From: JAJCYL01 sp963664285 | GTDB taxonomy: Bacteria; Bacteroidota; Bacteroidia; Cytophagales; Cyclobacteriaceae | Reading direction: 5' to 3' | NCBI GenBank assembly: GCA_963664285.2 | Contig: CAXXNX010000040.1 | Coordinates: forward strand, 324,703-388,702 | DNA: 64,000 nt | In this document: piece after piece, positions 8,342 to 16,985 of the stretch | Position numbering within the stretch: position 1 is the stretch's first letter | Layout of the letters: the number at the start of each line of letters is the position of its first letter | Position numbers and translations under genes: made by a program | Notes under the pieces: generated by a model | Told to the model about the DNA's origin: nothing | The model's database searches: none | The model's input: the letters and a program-made list of their open reading frames with translations, nothing else

Positions 8342-9974
8342 CTTAACCCGAAAAATTCATAGTAGACAATAAAAAACAGGCATAAATTACTTATATTGAG
8401 ATAGTTAGACAACAAAATAAGCAATTAATTTATGCCTGAATATAAGGAAAAAGATACCGTATTTTATTGAGGAAAACAAGCTTTTAAATTTGATTTTTCA
8501 GCATCAGCGATTAGCTCAGACGGAGCGATATTGTTAAGTGAAAAAGTAGAGAGAAAGACTGGTCTATTAAAAAGCTTCGCCGCACTGATTCCTGACTATC
8601 GAAACCCCTTTTTTATCGAATACACTTATGAAGAAATGCTTCGCCAACGGGTGTTTTTAATGATGCAGGGCTATCAGGATTGCAATGACGAACAAAAACT
8701 CCGAGAGGATCCGGTGATCCGTAAAGTACTAGATAGCGGATTATATTCCCAGCCTACTTTAAGTCGATTTGAAAACAAGGCCGATCGGAGTCTGATCTAC
8801 CAGATGAGTCAATGGTTTGTAGACCGTTATGTAGAGGAGTTGAAAGAGAAGACTGGTCAAATCATCATTGATGTAGATGGTACCGATGACCCTACTCATG
8901 GATCCCAACAACTCAGTTTGTATAATGGCTATTATGGACAGACTATGTACCATGAGTTGTTCTTTAAGGACGGGAACACCGGTCAGGTCATTTTACCAGT
9001 ACTACGTCCGGGCAATTGTCACTCCAACAAATGGTTTGTGGCCTTATTGAAAAGGATTGTCATTAAAATCAGAAAAAAACTGCCCTCAGTAAAGATCCTT
9101 ATTCGAGCGGATAGTGGCTTTTCAGGAGCATCTTTTTATCGGATAGCTAAGCAGTTTGACCTTCAATTTTGTTTAGGTATTAGTAGTAATGAAGTTTTAA
9201 AGACTTTTACCAAACAGACTATCATTGAAGTAAAAAAGGAATATGCTTCAAAAATCATCAAACATCAAGAGTTTGTTGGCCCGTTTACTTACCAGGCCAA
9301 AAGCTGGGATCGTTCTGAAAAGCTGTACGCCAAAGTGGAGTCTACCGGAAAAGGAATGAATGTCCGTTACTTTGTGAGCAACTTTGAAGCGATGACCGCT
9401 CAACAGATTTACTTTGATTTTTATGTCAAGCGAGGTGATGCCAGTGAAAATCGAATAAAGGAACTCAAAAACATGACTTATTCCGACCGGCTTTCCTGTC
9501 ATCGCTACTGGGCCAATTTCATGCGTTTAATCATCGCTACCCTCTGTTATGAAATGTTCCGGCAGATTAAATTATTAATTGCCAAAACAAAACACCACTT
9601 TGCTAAACGATGGCAAGTGGACAATATCCGGCTTTACCTGATGAAGGTTGGGGCGTGCCTGAAAGAAAGGAAAAGATCATTGACAATACAATTCTCAAGA
9701 GCCTTTAGATATCAATACCTGCTGGGCGATTTGCTTACGGTGAACTGACCGATCAGTTAAACAGTTTGGTTTAATCAAAAAAATGTTCTTCCATAAGAAC
9801 ACAATAGAGCTTTGACTGAAAATTGAAAAATTCTAACAAAAAAACGCTCTAATGTCCTTTGAAATCCAGAAACCTGGTTGATCTTCAAATTAATACATAC
9901 ACTCCAATCAAAAATAGTTAGCAACCCATTATTAATCCCAAAATTGGTGGCCTATGAATAATGCGGGCTAAAGT
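8342..9974 (+). mobile_element. IS1380-family element
   Basis: About 1.63 kb, the usual IS1380 size. Imperfect inverted ends: CTTAACCCGAAAAATTCATAG (8342-8362) against the reverse complement of CTATGAATAATGCGGGCTAA (from 9953), about 16 of 20 matching. No convincing target duplication was found. The right end cuts the SusC remnant, and the rest of that gene does not reappear on the left side, which suggests an adjacent deletion. Confidence 0.7.
8432..9748 (+). pseudogene. IS1380-family transposase with an in-frame TGA at codon 13
   Basis: From ATG 8432 the frame reads MPEYKEKDTVFY, then TGA (8468-8470), then continues without a shift as GKQAFKFDFSASAISSDGAI into the transposase. The catalytic parts are present: IIDVDGTDDPTHG with the first Asp, ILIRADSGFSGASFYRIAKQ with the second, and a Glu in the C-terminal SENRIKELK motif. 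A shorter frame starts at TTG 8531. The expected IS1380 N-terminus lies across the TGA, so the element is probably crippled, unless translation restarts downstream. Confidence 0.8.
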
Positions 9975-10379
9975 ACTTCAATCTTTACAATGTCTTCAGA
10001 GTTAATGTCGGCCAATGTAGTATTGACCAGAAACACTCCATCCAATATGATCAACGGTTGCTGACCATTAGCAAGAGAGTTAGCTGACCTCGTTAAAATC
10101 GCCAATCCTGCCCCGGGGCTGGCCACCAACTGAAGTAACCCGAACACCGGCAACCTTGCCTTGCAAGCTTGAAGCAATGTTGGGCTGTGGAACAGCCTGC
10201 AGCTGCGCTTCGGTAATGTTACCAACAGCAAAACTCAAAGTCCTCCTGGACTTTCCTACGGCGGAACCGGAAATAATAATCTCCTGAAGTTGCGTCACAT
10301 CTGTTGCTATGGTCACATCAATGACCGAGCGGGCTCCGATCTCTACCTCCTGGGTAGCGAAACCAATGTAAGTGAATAC

Positions 10380-11454
10380 AGCTAAGTTCTAATTATAACA
10401 GCATTTTGTTTAAATAGCTCATACAGATGATAGGCTTGATCCGTTAATAGCATAGTCAGAAACCATTGTTTCAAAGTTGTTTTACTCTCTCTTATTCGGT
10501 CAGCATAAGCATACCAATTCAGGTAGTTTTGCAAATATTTGGAACTGACACCATTGAATGGGCGTAAGAATGTCCTAAGTTGAGTGTGAACATTGTTTAC
10601 TTTTTGCAGATGGATTGTTTTATCATCTCTATCCACATGATCTTTGGCCAATAGCGCTTTGTGCTTTATGGAGGGGTTGTCTTTGGCAAAAGCCTTATAA
10701 GAAGGGTGCTTATCTGTAATCAAGGTTGCACCGTAGGCCAACTTCCCATCCAATGCCTTTGAAATTTCTTCTTTGCTCAGCCGTTTTGATGCAACAGCTT
10801 TAAGGTACTTCTCCCCCTTGCGTTCAACCGCTGTTACTACCTGGACAACTGTGACCTCTTCCTTTCCCATATTCCGTATGAAATCGTTTCCCCTCTTTCT
10901 TGCTGCCCTATCTAAATTTCGACTGCCCTTGTTGTTAAGTGCCAGTTCCAATTCATCACATTCTACTTCCGAGGATAACTGTTCGGGAACAAACTCATTT
11001 AGTGAACTCAATATCTTATGCCGCCAGTCGAAGCTTGTCTGGATGCTTATTCCGATTTGTTTTGCTATCTTTTTTATCGGCATGCCCTGCTCCATGCAGC
11101 GCAGATAAGATTGCCATTTTGATTTAAGCTTGATGTCATACAAAGGTGTCCCTGTTGTTTCACTGTACCATCTTTTACATTCATTGCACTGATACATCTG
11201 CACACCTTTTTGTCTGCCCCTCTTATATACCTTCTCGCTTGTGCAATTTGGACAGGGTTTCTTCTTTCTTTTCTCTGCTATTTGTTGTTGAGCGGCAATC
11301 AATACTTTGCCTTGTAATTCCTGCTCCTGGAGCAACTCATCCAACAATTCGGTTTGGGAACTTATCGGCAATTGTGCAAATAAATTTTTGATCTCTTGAC
11401 TTGATATCATATAGCGAAGATAATAATAATTGCTGTGTTATTTAGAACTTAGCC
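10380..11454 (-). mobile_element. IS1595-like element, complete (copy C)
   Basis: 1,075 bp with the same terminal repeats as the other copies (AGCTAAGTTCTAATTATAAC at low coordinate, matching end near 11454). The 8-bp flanks are GTGAATAC and CTTATTAC, not a clean duplication, unlike the copies at 3.8 kb and 31.1 kb. Confidence 0.9.
10382..11410 (-). CDS. IS1595-like transposase, intact (copy C)
   Basis: 342 residues. N-terminal zinc ribbon with two CxxC pairs (CPNC, CNEC), a helix-turn-helix and an RNase H-like DDE domain (EVECDE; later ATLITDKHPSYKAF; a C-terminal LNWYAYADRIRES). The stop codon is the TAG inside the right terminal repeat. A single substitution (Arg in ADRIRES where copy D has Gln) and a Lys at GEKYLK distinguish it from copies A and B. 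Confidence 0.92.
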   Translation of the reverse strand: MISSQEIKNLFAQLPISSQTELLDELLQEQELQGKVLIAAQQQIAEKRKKKPCPNCTSEKVYKRGRQKGVQMYQCNECKRWYSETTGTPLYDIKLKSKWQSYLRCMEQGMPIKKIAKQIGISIQTSFDWRHKILSSLNEFVPEQLSSEVECDELELALNNKGSRNLDRAARKRGNDFIRNMGKEEVTVVQVVTAVERKGEKYLKAVASKRLSKEEISKALDGKLAYGATLITDKHPSYKAFAKDNPSIKHKALLAKDHVDRDDKTIHLQKVNNVHTQLRTFLRPFNGVSSKYLQNYLNWYAYADRIRESKTTLKQWFLTMLLTDQAYHLYELFKQNAVIIRT

Positions 11455-11964
11455 CTTATTACTAATGTAGCTGCATCTTGAGGTACGGACAACCTGTAAT
11501 TACCGTCAAAATCGGTAATTGTACCGGTAGTAGTTCCTTTAACCACTACATTAACGCCAGGCAATCCATCGCCATCATCTCCGACGATCTGGCCGGAGAG
11601 GGATTTCTCTTGTGCCCATATGAAGGACACCATGCCAAAAAGCATGAAGTTTAACAGTAAAAACTTCTTCATATTGTACTGTTTAAGTGAAAAATATTTA
11701 CATTTTGATTGTAGACAATCCCCCAAACTTATTATTAAAAACAGATTTTAAAAAGGAAAAAAGCAAAAAAATACCCCTAATTGTAGTTAAAAAAAGTGAT
11801 TGCAATCGTTTGTTATAAACCCAACTTAATTTGGATTATTCAAATATTCTTAAGATAAAATACTGTTATATCTCAATGTGAAAGTATAATTCTCCAAGCA
11901 AGGGTATTTAGATGGAATATTCTATTATAAATACACTAGCGGATATGTGCCTAAACCGCCAAAA

Positions 11965-13905
11965 TCAAAGTATTTTGAATTCGATTCTTCGGTTCTTGCT
12001 CCGATTTTCCTCGGAATCATTAGGTACAAGTGGTTGGACAGCCCCGTAACCCTTTATCAGGACTCTCAAGTCTTCAATATTGTGCAATATAAGATAGTCT
12101 AATACGGCTCTGGCTCTATTGAGAGACAATGTATGGTTATATTCTTTTGAGCCGACGTTATCAGTGTGACCCCCAATCTCAACATTTAATTCAGGGTTAT
12201 CCTGGAGGAGATTAATCACTTCCTGTAATTCAGTTACAGACTTCTCTTTTAATTCATAACTATTATAATCAAAAAAGATGTTGTTTAGCACTGTAATATT
12301 CCCTGTTTTGAGAGGATCTAAATAAATATCCAGTACCTCGGGCTTAAAACTGACTTTTTCGACGTAATTATAGTTTTGGTTCTTATACAAATACCCATGA
12401 CTGGTAGCATATACACCATAATCTCCCCCTTCGGTCAACACTACCGAATAGGAGCCATCCACTGGGTCTGATTGGACCACCGAAACTTTTTTCCCAGTTT
12501 CAAGATCAAAAAGTTCTATTACAGCGCTCAAATAATCATTTGTCTCGCTATCGTACACTCTGCCTGTAAGGAAATTACTCTTCCGCTTCACTCTGGCTGT
12601 TTCCGGAACATCAAATTCGAGGATCTTACTATCAATTAAACCCCGAATCAAATCACTTTTTTCATGCGAATAGTAGCCTTTTGATCCATTAGCTCCTATA
12701 AATAATGACGCTTGGTCATTATTGTCATTCAGAGGATATCCTAAATTCTTAGGTTTTGACCATCCAATGGAATCTTTTTCTGTCAGGTAAAGATCTAATC
12801 CACCAAAGCCCAAATGTCCTTCAGATGCAAAGTAAAGCGACTGACCATTTACGTGAATAAAGGGAGAAATATCGTCTTCTTCAGTATTGATCGTATCTCC
12901 CAAATTGAGGGGAGTTTGCCATTCCTCCTTATCATTTAACCAAGAATAATAGATATCCCGTTTACCCTTACCGCCTGAGCGATTACTGACAAAATACAAT
13001 GTTCTACCATCGGCAGACAAGGATGGCTGTGACTCCCACGACGAAGAGTTAATGGGTTTACCAATATTTGTTGGAGATATCCACTGACCCCCTGTTTTCC
13101 TTGAGATGTACAGATCGCAGCTACCAAAACTGTTCGAATCCTGACAAGAGGTAAAAATCAGGGTTTTCCCATCAGCTGAGATAGTACAAGTACCCTCATT
13201 CATTCGACTATTGATATTACCGGAAATTGATACAGGCTCATTCCAGCGGCCAGCCGAATCTTTTTGGCTTATATATATATCCTCGTCATGCCTTGGATCA
13301 GTGCCCAATCTCCGTGTGAAAATGATTGTATTATTGTCAACGGTAAGAACGGGGAAATACTGCAATCTGAAATTATTTAGCGGTGACGGAAGTGGCTTTG
13401 GATCAAATTCAATAGGCTTTTGAATGTTAACCAAGGCGAATTCTACGTTTCCCAAAATAAACCTCCCTCTTTTTTCATTTGCTGGTTTAAGTTGGGGATA
13501 ACCCAAGAAACTCTCTATCATAACTTTGGACTGCAGGTACTGGCCCTCATAGAAGTAGTGATCTCCCAGGTAAAGATAGGCGCCTCGATTAAGCTTGTGG
13601 TTCGGCCTTGAATCCACCGCCTTTTGATAATAGTCCGCAGCATATTGAAAATTCGCCAACGTCCGGAATATTCCAGCCATTTTCAAATAAGCTTCTGTAA
13701 AATCAGGGTCTTTTTCAACCGCCTTGGATAGTTCAATCAAAGCAGAATTAAATTGTCTTTGTCTCAACAAATTGTTTGCTTCGTTATAATATTTTATCGC
13801 TTTTTTATTGTCGGTTGTCAATTCTCCTTGTGCAACAGCCAGGTCTGCACAGAAAAATATTAGCCCGAAGAAAACCCAAGACAGCAACATTCCTGTTATT
13901 CGCAT
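11965..13905 (-). CDS. TPR / PD40 propeller / OmpA-C protein, PorE-like architecture
   Basis: 646 residues: signal peptide (residues 1-25), TPR repeats (about 30-130), a WD40-like PD40 beta-propeller (about 180-420, with blades such as ISADGKTLIFTSCQDSNSFG and LSADGRTLYFVSNRSGGKGK), a carboxypeptidase-regulatory-like domain (about 445-510) and an OmpA C-terminal peptidoglycan-binding domain (IFFDYNSYELKEKS, GGHTDNVGS). This order matches PorE, the periplasmic peptidoglycan-binding component of the type IX secretion system, but related proteins of unknown role share it and are common in Bacteroidota. Intact, with no neighbouring por genes seen. Confidence 0.85.
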   Translation of the reverse strand: MRITGMLLSWVFFGLIFFCADLAVAQGELTTDNKKAIKYYNEANNLLRQRQFNSALIELSKAVEKDPDFTEAYLKMAGIFRTLANFQYAADYYQKAVDSRPNHKLNRGAYLYLGDHYFYEGQYLQSKVMIESFLGYPQLKPANEKRGRFILGNVEFALVNIQKPIEFDPKPLPSPLNNFRLQYFPVLTVDNNTIIFTRRLGTDPRHDEDIYISQKDSAGRWNEPVSISGNINSRMNEGTCTISADGKTLIFTSCQDSNSFGSCDLYISRKTGGQWISPTNIGKPINSSSWESQPSLSADGRTLYFVSNRSGGKGKRDIYYSWLNDKEEWQTPLNLGDTINTEEDDISPFIHVNGQSLYFASEGHLGFGGLDLYLTEKDSIGWSKPKNLGYPLNDNNDQASLFIGANGSKGYYSHEKSDLIRGLIDSKILEFDVPETARVKRKSNFLTGRVYDSETNDYLSAVIELFDLETGKKVSVVQSDPVDGSYSVVLTEGGDYGVYATSHGYLYKNQNYNYVEKVSFKPEVLDIYLDPLKTGNITVLNNIFFDYNSYELKEKSVTELQEVINLLQDNPELNVEIGGHTDNVGSKEYNHTLSLNRARAVLDYLILHNIEDLRVLIKGYGAVQPLVPNDSEENRSKNRRIEFKIL

Positions 13906-13967
13906 ATCATCTATTATTCACCTTTAAATTAACGGATTATTATTAGTAACGAATATCAACCGACAAC

Positions 13968-13996
13968 AAAAAAGGCCGTCATTTCTGACAGCCTTT
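13968..13996 (-). terminator. Intrinsic terminator after the TPR gene
   Basis: On the minus strand AAAGGCTGTCA, GAAA loop, TGACGGCCTTTTTT: an 11-bp stem with one mismatch and a tetraloop, then T residues, 25 bp after the stop at 14022. Confidence 0.8.
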
Positions 13997-14021
13997 CGAT
14001 ATTTTATAGGATTATTCTTAG

Positions 14022-15338
14022 TTAGCTAGGTCTTCTTTGGATAGTTACCACTTCATTCACCCAACAGCCAACCTTGAAAGTCTCTCCTTCTGATAGACCG
14101 AGCTCGAATATCTCCTCTATGGATGGAAACTGGCCCTTTGCATTACTCATGCCTTCCCCATTTCCTGCTTTTCTGTACATTTCATAAGCAGCAAGAAAAA
14201 CTCCACGGTCTTCAACTTTGCTTATGCCCTTACGGCAACTATCATAGCTACCCATGTACAGGTGACCGACTAAAGTATAGGCCTCTCTACTAATGGATGG
14301 ATCAAACTGAATCGCTCTAAGCGCATTTGATCTTGCTTGAGATTTATTGCCACGGGCAACATGCATTTTTGCCATATCAAGCTGAACTCCTCCTTTTTTA
14401 GTATTGTCATCTGTAAGCTCCAATGCCTGGTTATAGTACACCTCTGCCTCACTATATTTTTTCTCGGCAGATAATTTTTTGGCAATTACAATGGCCATAC
14501 CATAGTTAGGTTCGGCCTCATTAATAATCTGGGCCGTAGTAATGAAATATGGGCTATCCGAACATCTTCCGGTCAGCAATAATTGGAATACTTTTTTGGC
14601 CATCTTTAAGTCAGATGGATTGGCTTCCACTTTTGGTGCCAGGTTAGCTTCTACAAATGCACAATCAACTGTTACCGTAGCAGTCAATAGCTTATCAATA
14701 TTGTCTCTGTAAGTCTCTAAGCGCTCTACATTTTTACCGAGACCTATTTTATAATCAATAATATCGTTTACTTGTGAATAGATTTCAATTACCTCTTCAT
14801 CACTGACATTTCCTCCAGTCAAATTATATCTTCTAATAACATCCATATAAGCCACCAAGTTGTTATTCAGAATATTGTTACCGCTTAATTCGAAGGCTTT
14901 CTTAAACAGATTAAAAAGTTCTTCATACTTTGCTTTACGTCCCTTTTGATATTTATAAGCCTTGTACGCTTTTCTGTTAAGGACCTCACCCTCATCACCA
15001 AAATACTTGATCCTCAAGTCGTACATGATCATAGCCGAATCTGAATAATTTTCTTTTTTAACCTTGTCGGATTCCGCATCGGTCAAGCCTTCATAAATCT
15101 TAGCGCCATTAATATAGATTGAAGCATTTAAGTCGGGAGCATCAGTCAACAACCATTTAAGATGGTTTGCCGCACTCTTGTAGTTCCCCAATTTCATTGC
15201 ATCGCTATACAGCGCATTTTTCTCTTCCGCTTTCCCTTTATCGTCCGGCCAATTCCAGCCTGGTTGGGCACTTGCCAGCATCGGCATCCCAATAAAAATG
15301 ATAGAGAAAACTCGCATTATTCTCATTGCTCTTTTCAT
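14022..15338 (-). CDS. TPR-repeat periplasmic protein
   Basis: 438 residues with a signal peptide (about 1-24, ending SAQP). Degenerate TPR-type helices follow throughout, clearest near YSEAEVYYNQALELTDDNTK and GNKSQARSNALRAIQFDPSI. A Cys in GRCSDSPYF and CRKGISK is conserved-looking in Bacteroidota TPR proteins of this type. No enzymatic domain is visible. Likely a periplasmic scaffold or envelope protein. A strong terminator separates it from the PorE-like gene, so they are separate units. Confidence 0.75.
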   Translation of the reverse strand: MKRAMRIMRVFSIIFIGMPMLASAQPGWNWPDDKGKAEEKNALYSDAMKLGNYKSAANHLKWLLTDAPDLNASIYINGAKIYEGLTDAESDKVKKENYSDSAMIMYDLRIKYFGDEGEVLNRKAYKAYKYQKGRKAKYEELFNLFKKAFELSGNNILNNNLVAYMDVIRRYNLTGGNVSDEEVIEIYSQVNDIIDYKIGLGKNVERLETYRDNIDKLLTATVTVDCAFVEANLAPKVEANPSDLKMAKKVFQLLLTGRCSDSPYFITTAQIINEAEPNYGMAIVIAKKLSAEKKYSEAEVYYNQALELTDDNTKKGGVQLDMAKMHVARGNKSQARSNALRAIQFDPSISREAYTLVGHLYMGSYDSCRKGISKVEDRGVFLAAYEMYRKAGNGEGMSNAKGQFPSIEEIFELGLSEGETFKVGCWVNEVVTIQRRPS

Positions 15339-15468
15339 TAGTAATTGAGGTATTGATTTTAAATTAGCTGCTATAATAATTCATATAGCGTGATTAAGAA
15401 AACAAATTCACATCTTTCGACCTTATCTTAGTGCTCAAGCACTTTAATTCAGCGGACGAAATACCAAA

Positions 15469-16116
15469 TCAGGGTACATTCATGTACTTATGAATTTGAA
15501 GTGAAATTGACCACTTCGGATCACTTTTAACATAGTCAATAAGGAGCGGTATAATCGCCTGACGCCTCGACCATTCAGGCTGAAGAAACAATTTACAATG
15601 TTCACTTACAATAGGCACAAACGATTCCGCCCATTCAAAGTCGGATTTGTTGTAGATCACGACCTTCAATTCGTTGGCTTTTAAGTATATATCCTTCAGT
15701 GGTTCTTTAAATTTTTTTGGTGATAAACAGATCCAGTCCCATTGCCCGGATAAAGGATGGGCACCAGAAGTCTCTAAGTGTTTCGATATGTTAAAATTGC
15801 TTAAACGGTTACATAAATATGTCAAATCATGCATAAGTGGTTCTCCACCCGTAACTATCACTTTATCAGTTGGTTGTGAGATTACTCTATTCGCAATTTC
15901 GTCTACTTCAACGATAGGGTGTTCTTCTAAATTCCAAGATTCCTTGACATCACACCAATGACATCCTACATCACAACCTGCTAAGCGAATAAAGTAAGCA
16001 GATTTACCTTGATGAAAACCTTCACCCTGAATGCTATAAAAAGATTCCATTAAAGGGAGCTCCCTCTGCAGTATGCTATTTGGTTTGGGGTCAGCTATGG
16101 TTTGTTCGCATTTCAT
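15469..16116 (-). CDS. queE: 7-carboxy-7-deazaguanine synthase QueE
   Basis: 215 residues, a small radical-SAM protein. It has the substrate loop SFYSIQGEGFHQG and the [4Fe-4S] motif CDVGCHWC (CX3CX2C), then VIVTGGEPLMH for SAM binding and a late LQPEW. It converts carboxytetrahydropterin to 7-carboxy-7-deazaguanine in queuosine/preQ0 synthesis. Its ATG lies 26 bp inside the 3' end of folD, suggesting translational coupling in a lepA-folD-queE operon. Confidence 0.93.
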   Translation of the reverse strand: MKCEQTIADPKPNSILQRELPLMESFYSIQGEGFHQGKSAYFIRLAGCDVGCHWCDVKESWNLEEHPIVEVDEIANRVISQPTDKVIVTGGEPLMHDLTYLCNRLSNFNISKHLETSGAHPLSGQWDWICLSPKKFKEPLKDIYLKANELKVVIYNKSDFEWAESFVPIVSEHCKLFLQPEWSRRQAIIPLLIDYVKSDPKWSISLQIHKYMNVP

Positions 16117-16969
16117 AAGCCTTCAATGTGTTCATTAGAAGTGAGGCAATAGTCATCGGCCCTACGCCTCCCGGTACCGGAGTTATATAATTACAAATGG
16201 GAAATACACTATCGTAGTCTACATCTCCTGCAAATCTGAAGCCGGATTTTTTTGTTTTATCCTCTATTCTGGTCGTACCTACATCGATTACAACTGCACC
16301 TTCTTTGACCATCTCACTGGTTATCAAACTTGGTTCGCCTACGGCAACAACCAATATATCAGCCTGCTTAGTATGGTTCTCTAAATTTTCTGTATGCTTA
16401 TGACAAATTGTAACCGTAGCTAGACCCTGTTGCATCATCATCATACTGAGTGGAGCTCCAGCTATTCTACTGGCTCCAACAATCACACAATGCTTTCCCT
16501 TCGTTTCAATATCATACCTTTTCAATAATTCCATAATCCCGAAAGGGGTTGCTGGTAACAATAGCGGGTGCTCCGTGACAATACTGCCAAAATTTTGGTT
16601 CGTAAAACCATCTACATCCTTCTCTGGTAATATCCTGTCAGTCACTCTTTCAACAGAAACATGATCAGGGAGCGGCAACTGAACGATAAAACCATCGATA
16701 TCGGGGTCCTGATTCAAATTATCAATGTGTTGCAGCACCTTTTCTTCAGAGATAGTAGAAGCCACATGCATTAAGGTGAAATCAAAACCAACAGCTTTAC
16801 ATGCATTAATCTTTCCGCCTACGTAAGTATGACTTGCTCCATCATCACCGGTAATAATAATCGCCAGATGTGGAGCCCTGTTCCCACTCTCCTTTATCAA
16901 CTTAACTTTGTAGGCTACTTCCTGCTTTATCTCGCCTGCTATTTTTTTTCCATCAATTATTGTTGGCAT
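16091..16969 (-). CDS. folD: Bifunctional methylene-THF dehydrogenase / cyclohydrolase FolD
   Basis: About 292 residues from the ATG giving MPTIIDGKKIAGEI; a longer frame with eight extra residues exists upstream but is unlikely. Cyclohydrolase lysine in SHTYVGGKINACKAVG, the Rossmann motif VGASRIAGAPLSM, and the signature ITPVPGGVGPMTIASLL. It interconverts methylene-, methenyl- and formyl-tetrahydrofolate. Starts 16 bp after the lepA stop and overlaps queE. Confidence 0.95.
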   Translation of the reverse strand: MPTIIDGKKIAGEIKQEVAYKVKLIKESGNRAPHLAIIITGDDGASHTYVGGKINACKAVGFDFTLMHVASTISEEKVLQHIDNLNQDPDIDGFIVQLPLPDHVSVERVTDRILPEKDVDGFTNQNFGSIVTEHPLLLPATPFGIMELLKRYDIETKGKHCVIVGASRIAGAPLSMMMMQQGLATVTICHKHTENLENHTKQADILVVAVGEPSLITSEMVKEGAVVIDVGTTRIEDKTKKSGFRFAGDVDYDSVFPICNYITPVPGGVGPMTIASLLMNTLKAYEMRTNHS

Positions 16970-16985
16970 ATAATATAATTTCGCT

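Larger units (their letters stand above)
9975..11672 (-). pseudogene. SusC/RagA-type TonB-dependent receptor, N-terminal fragment
   Basis: ATG 11672 begins a signal peptide (MKKFLLLNFMLFGMVSFIWA) and a carboxypeptidase-D-like domain (LSGQIVGDDGDGLPGVNVVV). At LVI an IS1595-like element (10380-11454) interrupts. The frame then resumes with VFTYIGFATQEVEIGARSVI, the TonB-box region and the plug domain (IASSLQGKVAGVRV). A frameshift follows near 10115, then LANGQQPLIILDGVFL and VKIEVL. The IS1380 end removes the rest (a barrel of roughly 800 residues). The sequences either side of the IS may come from two different SusC genes because the 8-bp flanks differ. Confidence 0.88.

Noticed and set aside
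8432..9748. TGA recoded as tryptophan (IS1380 codon 13, MBL hydrolase)
   Set aside because: TGA is used as a normal stop (for example nhaC), and no other Trp-TGA pattern is seen in the intact genes; nonsense mutation is simpler.
8342..9974. A target duplication for the IS1380 element
   Set aside because: Sequences at the two ends do not match in direct orientation; I only see a short inverse similarity.
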